A DNA stretch of 23,656 nucleotides. Origin: Apostichopus parvimensis. Taxonomy: Eukaryota; Echinodermata; Holothuroidea; Aspidochirotida; Stichopodidae. The stretch is from positions 29,541-53,196 of the forward strand of contig KN887009.1 in assembly GCA_000934455.1 (NCBI GenBank), read 5' to 3'. The notes below the pieces were generated by a model that was not told where the DNA came from, made no database searches, and saw only the letters and a list, made by a program, of their open reading frames with translations. The translations under genes were made by a program, and so were the position numbers. Of this stretch, positions 9,401 to 15,359 are shown piece after piece. Each line of letters starts with the position of its first letter. Within the stretch, counting starts at the first letter, position 1.

Positions 9401-12339
9401 CCTCCTCCCCTCCAAAAAAAAAGAAAAAAGTGCAGACATATTACAGTAGTTTCACTGATGTGCGTAAGTAAACCATGAATTACCTTGACCTCTTTTTCGA
9501 TGTAGTCATCTACCAAGTTCCAACCAGCAGGAACTTTATAGTCTGGAGGGTTCAGATCAATGGTATGGAGTGATCGACGTGTTCTCCTTGGGACTGTCTG
9601 TGACATGGGATTATAATCTCTTGATGATGAACCACGCTTGTCTTTGTTCGTTTTGTCAAAGATTTTGAAGGAAGTCTGATGGGTTAGAAAGAAAAATGGA
9701 AAACTGTGAGTAACTTAAAGAGACAAAGCTACAATCATCTATTATAAACACACAGTTATAAACAGATATGCATGTATGTATCATGACAAGCATAAAATCA
9801 TATCTTTTAGTTTTGACTGACATAGGTTCCCTACAAATTTACAATTTATTACATTATGATGGAACTAACCCTTTTGGAAAGAATTAGTAAAATAAATTGA
9901 TTGTTTATTTCAAAAGTTCAAATGGATGGGCTCTGTTTTGTAAATTAGAACAAGCTCTACTGGTATATAACACTGGACACCAGATAAATACTCCTTGACT
10001 GATTGTTACATGGCAGAGAATCGAGAATGGCTTTTTGATAAATATAGTACTGTATAAGTGTATATACTGTACCATTAGTGACACATGTCATATGACATAC
10101 ACTCATGTCAGTCAATTACCAATAAATTTCATTGTAAGCATATCCTTCTCTCAACTTGGGCAATAACATGTGATATACTGTACCAGTACTTTAAAATTGG
10201 AGCATGATTTGTACGGACATGTACAATGGCAGGAGCATATACATGTCTAGTACTTCTTCAATATATGGCTATAAAGTACAGTATATTACATACAGTATTG
10301 AGGGTAGCGAATGTGCAGATTCAATGTACTTAAAGCGCATTGCAAATTTATGCTTGTTTACAATCATGCCTACTGTATGTAGAGACCTGTTGACTTGTTT
10401 GTAAACAAAAATGCTAATTCTTACCCAACAGGATAATTTCTTTGTGGAAAAGAAGTACCTGTACCTCAACTAACAGTACAGTAGGCACTTGTTTGTGCAC
10501 TTTGTAATGCATTTAATATAACTAAGTTCCTGGACAATATCTTTCCTTCACTCTGAGAAACTAATCACTTCCAATGGAAATTGATCACATTATGTTACTA
10601 ACTGCTTAGTATGCAATTGTGCTGGTTCAGTATGTAAAGATAGTTCAAACACATAATTTACAATTTTTTTCATGACATATTAATGTTCATAAAAGGCTGA
10701 CAATGTGTTTGTGGTTACACTTTCTGTAAAACATGTTCAAGAATAGGGCTAAATTTTGTATTGTACGAGAAACTTTGGCTTCCAATTATTTTGTTATAAA
10801 AATGTTAACTGCAAGAGTCCTGTTTGTTATGTTGATGCTATAATGCAATGCCTTGTTGTGTATCAATATATATCCTTTTCTATGTCAGCCTATGTTTTGA
10901 CTCAAAGAGGTTCATACCACAACACCTTCAGATCTCAATAAAACTATATCTACAGCAAATTCATACATTACATGTGGAAAAACAAAACATTCCATTATGA
11001 CTCACCATGTGTGAGACATGAAATGGTTTGACAATATCCCTGATTTGTTTACTTGCAATTTTAGCCTTCATGAATTGGATGCACTCACTATGTGACAAGT
11101 ATAATTGATGCATTGACGAGATCCGTTATCTCGTCAAAACGTCAATTTTCTGAATTTTGTCTTTTTGTCGAGATGGTAGTAAGTGATCAACTCGTCAATT
11201 GGCAGAAAATTGATGCATTGACGAGATCCGTTATCTCGTCAAAACGTCAATTTTCTGAATGTTGTCACGTTACCATCTCGTCAACTCGTCAATTTGCAGA
11301 TAATTGTCGTTTTGTCAAGTCGGTAACTCGTCAATGCAATGTCCCTTCTACGCTTCCGTAGACAAGGGGGAAGTGTCAGTATATTGTTGCCATGCTAACA
11401 TGATTTCGCAGATGCAATTGCACAATATACTGTTATACTGTGAATTGGTGTAAACATATTAGGCCTTACAGTATATTGGGACAAATTAGACCTTAGATTA
11501 TAATGCTTTCATTTCAACAAAAACAACAAAGAATGGGATACCTTTGTTTTGAGTTATTTATTTCCATCAATCTCTACCAACAAACCAAGGTTTTGGCATG
11601 AAAAGTACATCAACCTGATTGTGTGATAATTTGCTACACATGTCAAAAGAACTGAAGAAAATTTAGAACGTTGAGATTGAATGCAAACCTGGAAATTTAA
11701 GAATAACAAATTTACCGTTTTATTTTCAATTTAAATTGTCTGTAACAGACTGGTTTCTGAATGAAGGTATGCTATTAATGTACAACAAATTGTTTTGACC
11801 ACATCACATCGGTAGCAATCCCAGGTATGCTGATCTGCACTAACATGATAAATCTTACGTACTGTATCAAGTGAGCCCTAAAAATGAATCATGGCCAGTA
11901 TTGCCTGTCCATTTTGTACATGGACCGGTTGTGCGAAACATTTGCAATTATTGGGTGTGGTCGCTTTGTTGTGCAATTCAGTACTATGCTAATTCTTTAC
12001 ACAGAGGTTAATAAAACATTAAATAACGTGGAACAACTTTATGTGCCTCGTTTTCAAAGTGCCTCATGAAAAAGTCCGAAAATATACCAAAATCAAACAG
12101 CCCTAAACCATTGTGTGCTAGACTGTAGGGATAACTTTAGCAATGGCCTGTACACTGTACACAACATAATATGGGCCTAGGTCTAACGAAAGTCGATAGG
12201 CCTCGATAACATGTTAAATTGCACTACAATGACGAGCACTGTAATCGCAAAAGAAAATATAGGTTTTATTAGCAAGAAGGTACGATACCTTCTTTCCAGA
12301 GTTTGAAGAATCTCGTCTCAGTAAATCATCCGAACCCAT
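1782..12339 (-). CDS. CCM2: CCM2 (malcavernin) copy A, complete gene, 11 coding exons
   Basis: Scaffold protein of the cerebral cavernous malformation complex. In characterised animals CCM2 binds KRIT1 through a PTB domain and MEKK3 through a C-terminal harmonin-homology domain, acting in the cytoplasm to restrain MEKK3 signalling. Joining 12339-12289, 9675-9484, 9215-9132, 8408-8319, 8173-8086, 7416-7349, 5820-5712, 4672-4621, 3451-3379, 2422-2284 and 2032-1782 gives 1197 nt with every junction GT-AG and in frame, encoding 398 residues (human CCM2 is about 444). Residues 1-50 are a basic, Ser-rich leader; about 53-235 form the PTB domain (DYIEKEVK, then SIPNVPFSIDP, VREVIHNIAAVSYI, FNIVYTE); about 255-345 form the harmonin-homology domain (LLKEYIE, IKQKLTEKEVREF, RLYGEERK, GMRPYIPERD). 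The start codon lies in a strong context (acc ATG g). The family assignment rests on recognising the order of these motifs, not on a database search. Confidence 0.9.
2284..2422 (-). CDS. CCM2: CCM2 copy A exon 10 (harmonin-homology domain)
   Basis: Encodes residues 270-315, starting IKQKLTEKEVREFGKIL and ending RLYGEERKMLIP, the core of the helical domain that binds MEKK3 in vertebrates. Acceptor ttacag|ATA, donor CCTG|GTAAGC, phase 1. Copy B differs at 12 of 46 residues, more than in most PTB exons. Confidence 0.92.
2423..3378. other. CCM2 copy A intron 9
   Basis: Contains the 16-bp tandem repeat at 3155-3225, a poly(A) run near 2631-2644 and a C/G-rich stretch at 3030-3085 that looks like transposon debris. 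No gene signal. Confidence 0.5.
3155..3225. repeat. 16-bp AT-rich tandem repeat in copy A intron 9
   Basis: Four to five degenerate units of the form tagatataatttata. Confidence 0.8.
3379..3451 (-). CDS. CCM2: CCM2 copy A exon 9 (start of harmonin-homology domain)
   Basis: Encodes residues 246-269, SREDGHTLKYLLKEYIET, the first helix region of the harmonin-homology domain. Acceptor ctctcag|CAC, donor ACG|GTCAGT, the same GTCAGT donor as copy B. Exactly 73 nt in both copies. Confidence 0.87.
4621..4672 (-). CDS. CCM2: CCM2 copy A exon 8 (inter-domain linker)
   Basis: Encodes about residues 228-245 with split codons at both ends (SYRRVPSVPSE). It is low in hydrophobics and Ser/Pro-rich, as expected for the flexible linker between the PTB and harmonin-homology domains. 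Acceptor taacag|CGG, donor AGAG|GTTAGT. Supported by identical length (52 nt) and phases in copy B and by the shared SY.RVPS core. This is the least certain sequence match among the exons. Confidence 0.78.
5712..5820 (-). CDS. CCM2: CCM2 copy A exon 7 (PTB C-terminal helix)
   Basis: Encodes residues 192-227 plus one base. AEEICSIIQQIFNIVYTE is the amphipathic helix that closes the PTB groove, matching the helix ending FQVVYTE in vertebrate CCM2. Acceptor cttgcag|GAT, donor CCAG|GTAAGC. Confidence 0.9.
6018..6313 (+). mobile_element. tRNA-derived SINE with central domain and hairpin tail, in copy A intron 6
   Basis: Head at about 6018-6088 with box A TGGCCAATTGG and a perfect box B GGTTCGATTCC (6070-6080). 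The body includes tgtccttgggcaagatgc, a block typical of conserved SINE central domains in animals. The tail (about 6268-6303) has aaagcgctttgag and a second aaagcgctatat, characteristic of SINE/LINE 3' ends. Length about 295 bp; it lies antisense within CCM2 copy A. Confidence 0.75.
6403..6443. repeat. (TGTC)n microsatellite
   Basis: About ten uninterrupted TGTC units, about 90 bp past the SINE tail, in copy A intron 6. Confidence 0.95.
7349..7416 (-). CDS. CCM2: CCM2 copy A exon 6 (PTB)
   Basis: Completes codon 169 (Ala) and encodes residues 170-191, ending EHCKLLVCVCASK, the strand before the PTB C-terminal helix. It is Cys-rich, with four Cys among the 22 full codons. Acceptor cttcag|CTG, donor AAG|GTTAGT. 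68 nt, identical in length to the copy B exon. Confidence 0.88.
8086..8173 (-). CDS. CCM2: CCM2 copy A exon 5 (PTB)
   Basis: Encodes residues 140-168 plus the first base of codon 169. Contains VREVIHNIAAVSYI and KHFVFVKT, the PTB strands equivalent to the PIHDIAAVSYV region of vertebrate CCM2. Acceptor tttgcag|AGT, donor ACAG|GTAAAT, leaving phase 1. Same 88-nt length as in copy B. Confidence 0.9.
8319..8408 (-). CDS. CCM2: CCM2 copy A exon 4 (PTB)
   Basis: Encodes residues 110-139, QYVTDWSSANQEAIF through LLRRDTE, a core PTB strand region. Donor GAG|GTTGGT is non-optimal but is shared with copy B. It differs from the copy B exon at only about 6 of 90 bases, the closest pair among the exons I compared. 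Confidence 0.9.
9132..9215 (-). CDS. CCM2: CCM2 copy A exon 3 (PTB)
   Basis: Encodes residues 82-109, YIASIPNVPFSIDPTRR through VLDDSR, matching the PTB segment of CCM2 that follows IEKEVK. Acceptor tttcag|TAC, donor AGG|GTAAGA. 84 nt, the same length as the copy B exon; 20 of 28 residues match. Confidence 0.9.
9484..9675 (-). CDS. CCM2: CCM2 copy A exon 2 (leader and start of PTB)
   Basis: Encodes residues 18-81. The first 33 residues are basic and Ser-rich (KDKRGSSSRD, PRRTRRS). The rest enters the PTB domain with SLHTIDLNPPDY and ends DDYIEKEVK, the most recognisable CCM2 signature. Acceptor cccatcag|ACT, donor AAG|GTAATT, phase 0 at both ends. The basic leader is the part that is frame-disrupted in copy B. 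Confidence 0.9.
9676..12288. other. CCM2 copy A intron 1
   Basis: Largest intron (2613 bp). It holds the foldback element at 11104-11340. The 10020-10470 segment is dense in TACTGTA/TACAGTA heptamers. No coding signal was recognised. Confidence 0.55.
11104..11340. mobile_element. Foldback/MITE-like element with repeated CTCGTCAA motif
   Basis: The 58-base unit at 11104-11161 recurs at 11209-11266 with one mismatch. Each unit holds a perfect hairpin gacgagat-ccgtt-atctcgtc (11115-11135, 11220-11240). The left end attgatgcattgacgag is mirrored by ctcgtcaatgcaat at the right end. The octamer ctcgtcaa or its complement appears about eight times. No coding capacity was recognised, so it is probably a non-autonomous foldback element. 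Confidence 0.65.
12289..12339 (-). CDS. CCM2: CCM2 copy A exon 1 (start codon)
   Basis: Encodes residues 1-17, beginning MGSDDLLRRDSS and ending GKK, then donor AAG|GTATCG in phase 0. The context accATGg matches the Kozak consensus. No recognisable domain; polar leader. The exon joins cleanly to the phase-0 acceptor at 9675. I found no counterpart upstream of copy B. Confidence 0.75.
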
Positions 12340-12700
12340 GGTTCTGGCTGTAGTTTAGTAGTTGTAGGAATCGGAGTCGGAGAACTTTGTGAAGTAAGCT
12401 TGTACTGGAACGCCAAAAGGGACAACCCTTCAGTAAAAAGATATGTGAATCAAAGTCTTTATGGGAATACAAACTTGCTGCCACATAATGACATCGAACT
12501 GTAAAAGTATTTATGTGGTTCTATTAGCAAGAACATTTTTATGATCGTGCGGCCATTGAACTGTCACATAATGACCGCCAAAACGGTTTAAATTCACAAG
12601 TCATTATATATCTGACAGCTCATTCTGTCACATAATGACATCTTTTCCCGTATGTTCTTATGCAGCTGAAATGTCGTTGTACTGTACGTGTCAGTGATCA
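12340..12700 (-). promoter_or_regulatory. Putative promoter-proximal region of CCM2 copy A with three CACATAATGAC motifs
   Basis: The 11-mer cacataatgac occurs at 12482-12492, 12565-12575 and 12629-12639, all in the same orientation. A diverged reverse version lies at about 12599-12610. No clear TATA box was found. A regulatory role is inferred from repetition and position, about 145-300 bp upstream of the copy A start codon. Confidence 0.35.
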
Positions 12701-12790
12701 AACTTTGATACTGACGGAATGTCACTGAGTTTTCGTTGCCATTTTACTACTTTTGCAAGTTAATCATAGACTTCCATCCTAATGAACAAA

Positions 12791-12936
12791 GAAGGAACCT
12801 GGCCACGGAAAAGCAAACAACCAAACGACTGATGCATTCTCAACCCCAGCCCCTTGCATCGAGACTGTGTGTGATCAGTTATATGTGTATCACGATTTCC
12901 TTAGACAGGGAACGACTGCTACACATCATCTTAGCC
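12791..12936. repeat. Dispersed repeat, copy 1
   Basis: Matches 21571-21690 in the same orientation: gaacctgg-cacg, aaacgactgat, ctcaaccccag, ccttgcatcgagactg, then catcatcttagcc. Family unknown. Confidence 0.75.
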
Positions 12937-13660
12937 AAAAATCCGAGATATGTCATGATTTGTTACATACTACGTTCGGCGCATACTTGCAGCTACAGTA
13001 TAACCCAGCACTTAGTATTGACACCTTGACATCCCTCTAATATAAAAAAAAAAACAAAAAATCAAATAACATTTATCCCCAATTAAAGGCATTGAAGACT
13101 TGCCCCAAACCGCGTGCGGCCATCTGAAAAAAAAGTTAACTTTCTGTTGCTTGCTAGTGACGTTTTGTTCGTGGCGCTACAAAATGCAGACAGTAATGAA
13201 ACGTGATACCTTGTTATCTTTAGCTGGACCTGAGATGTCCATCGCTGTATCGATCGTTTATACACTGTGCTGTGGGTATTGACCGCAGCTGTATGTACTG
13301 ACTGTATACTAGTGTATAATCACCGACGGTAGCAGGCTGTGTGTGTATTTTCTGGGATCGGGTTTCTAACACTTCTGTTACACCTCATTCGAAAGTAGGT
13401 CAGATTACCGGCATTAGACGTTTCTTTTCGCGCGAGTCTTTACACCCTTTAAGACAGTCTGCACGCGTCTAGGTAAGTGCATATCTAGTAACCTAGCTGC
13501 CTTGCGGACTTCTCCCACATCGTAAATATAAATACCTGATTTTCATTATTATGGAGTGAAAAATTAAGGTCACGACAGTTTGAATACCAGGCCTTGTATA
13601 GGGTATTTTAGAACATTGCTATTCAGCACAGTTACTGTGGCTTTTAGAACAATCATCTTA
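12937..13660. other. Intergenic region between the head-to-head CCM2 copies
   Basis: No gene was recognised. CpG density rises from about 13400 (ttcgcgcgag, gcacgcgtct), as expected near a promoter. A consensus donor (ctag|gtaagtgc) at 13473 could end a non-coding first exon of copy B, but no transcript evidence is available. Confidence 0.35.
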
Positions 13661-13663
13661 TGA

Positions 13664-13845
13664 ATCCCATCTCGGCCGTTTGGCTAAGATCATATGTTAT
13701 ACAACTTCCCTTTCAAAGGGACTCGTGGAGCATATTTGACATGATATCGTCATGATAGTAGTCTCGATGTGAGGGAAATGGGATTGAGTCGTTTGGTTTT
13801 AGTGCCTCGGCTCTATCGTGGGCGACTTTTCTTAAATGTACATTT
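13664..13845 (+). ncRNA. U2 snRNA-like segment (candidate variant gene or derived pseudogene)
   Basis: The first 29 bases (13664-13692) match U2 snRNA from its nucleotide 1 with about three differences, including the whole stem-loop I (tctcggcc-gttt-ggctaaga). The branch-point pairing segment that follows (guagua in U2) is altered to gttata, and the rest of U2 is not recognisable. Downstream are hairpins at 13708-13720 and 13740-13754, an Sm-like atatttga at 13732-13739, and gttccaaagagtag at 13850-13863, which loosely resembles an snRNA 3' box. The end coordinate is a guess. Confidence 0.4.
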
Positions 13846-14055
13846 TCGCGTTCCAAAGAGTAGTGATAAGTTGTGAATATTGGAGTCAGAGGGGTAGTTC
13901 CTGTGAGTAGACGTCGCGAAACTGTCGATCAGCGACGGAGAAATGGCTTCGAATGTCCATTTTCGGTGGTTCCTTTAAATGCTAGAAAGAGGGTAGGTTC
14001 TGTTTTTAAAATTTCGATCGTGAAAAGGCGGTTGTGACATCTTTATTCAGTCTAA

Positions 14056-14091
14056 CTGTCGTAAGCCTAACTTAAGCCTAACTTACGACAG
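14056..14091. repeat. Perfect 10-bp inverted repeat
   Basis: ctgtcgtaag (14056-14065) and cttacgacag (14082-14091) around a 16-base spacer made of repeated cctaactta units. It would form a hairpin or cruciform. Confidence 0.85.
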
Positions 14092-14624
14092 CCTAATTCA
14101 GTAACTGTCGTACAGTAATCTCATGTAAGATTAGCGTTTTGCTTGTATCGCGAAATGATTTTTACCCTTCAGAGTTGAAAATAAAAATGTTGAATAAAAA
14201 ATTGAAATTCAGAAAGAAACGGGATTTCATGCATATTGTACACTAAGAATGAGTAAAGTTGGGTCAGGCCTAACTTTAGATGCTAACCGTTTGTTGACAT
14301 TATCATTAGCGAATGTTACGAATTTTTTACGATGCCCATGCCAATGTTTACAAATACAACGTAGGATTCTCAAACATGATGGAAGTGAACTTTTGTAGTA
14401 ATGGTCAGGGGTTGTTCGTGACAGATGTTATTCAGGGTTGAGGCAGAGCAAATGATAAAGAAATACAATGAGATATATATCTAAGCGACCACACCCTTAG
14501 ACACACTTAGATTCCAATATGCTATAGTACACACTAGTATTACTATTAGTAACACTTTAGGCTTGATGAGTCATATTGTTTACGAAGTCATCAACAATAT
14601 TTGTAGCATCATATATAGTCAGTA

Positions 14625-14889
14625 TTGCGAAGTTCGGAACACTGCGAAGTTCGGACACCCCTAAGAAATACACGATTTCACCATGACAACCTACAGCAAC
14701 AGCCAATTTCACGAAAAACTACAAACAGTTATTTTCTCTCCAAAATGACCCATGTGCAAGTAAGTACTTACATATTTGTCAATAAAATGACGGAGATCTA
14801 TGAAGTGTGTTATAATTACTGAAAGAGCAACTGCGCCACCAATTTTATCACCAGCGCCACACTGTGGGCCGGGTGTCCGAACTTCGCAA
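14625..14889. mobile_element. Tc1/mariner-like MITE with TA flanks
   Basis: Perfect 14-bp terminal inverted repeats (ttgcgaagttcgga and its complement), flanked on both sides by TA (14623-14624, 14890-14891). The left end carries a second tandem copy of the terminus (tgcgaagttcggacaccc at about 14643). Length 265 bp, with no transposase frame. A further partial terminus lies at 15076-15090. Confidence 0.72.
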
Positions 14890-14891
14890 TA

Positions 14892-15165
14892 ATCTAGCAA
14901 AGAAATACCAGTTCCACAATATCACGAAGAATCTTCTTGGAATACAACGTGACAACAGTTTGCAGGAAAGAAAGTTTGGCCGTGTATCGTAATATAGCAC
15001 ATTTTCCCACCATATTAAGTATATTTTAAGGTGATTTATACCAGAAGATATAGTTTTGGGGTGTTTTAAGGCTTAGGTGTCCGAACTTCGAATTGTCCAT
15101 GCTATATTCACAGGATTTCCTTTTTCTCATGAAAACCCATCAATCTCATTCCTTTCCCCATCTAG
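14892..15165. other. Region between the MITE and copy B exon 2
   Basis: Contains one orphan element end at 15076-15090 (ggtgtccgaacttcg) and the polypyrimidine tract of the putative copy B acceptor. Otherwise nothing recognised. Confidence 0.5.
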
Positions 15166-15260
15166 ACATCACATAAAGATTTGCCAAAAGCAACACAGAT
15201 ATTTACCTGTCGGTTCCATGTCAAGAGATAAATCTGGCGTCTAAAACAGTTCCAAGAAGA
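15166..15260 (+). other. Probable 5' untranslated part of CCM2 copy B exon 2, with short uORF
   Basis: A pyrimidine-rich acceptor ends at 15165 (cctttccccatctag). The first codons after it, ACA TCA CAT AAA, align with ACT TCC TTC AAA at the start of copy A exon 2. No single frame stays open from this acceptor to PLHTVEL: the first frame stops after about 21 codons, the PTB frame has a TAA just after the acceptor, and the third carries ATG at 15218 and TAA at 15242. If transcribed it is therefore 5' UTR with an 8-codon uORF (15218-15244). Inferred from alignment by eye. Confidence 0.5.
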
Positions 15261-15359
15261 ATGTATCGACCACTCCACACGGTCGAACTCACTCCTCCGG
15301 ACTATAAGGTTCCTTCAGGTTGGAACCTGGTGGATGATTATATTGAAAAAGAGGTCAAG
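15261..15359 (+). CDS. CCM2: CCM2 copy B exon 2 coding part (start of PTB)
   Basis: Encodes MYRPLHTVELTPPDY through DDYIEKEVK, 33 residues, orthologous to residues 49-81 of copy A. The ATG has A at -3. Donor AAG|GTACAT is weak but sits exactly where copy A has AAG|GTAATT. Confidence 0.83.

Noticed and set aside
12736..13029. 97-codon open frame
   Set aside because: Overlaps the dispersed repeat at 12791-12936; no domain or splice support.
13441..13472. Non-coding first exon of CCM2 copy B
   Set aside because: The donor at 13473 is consensus, but a single donor without a promoter or transcript is not enough to call an exon.
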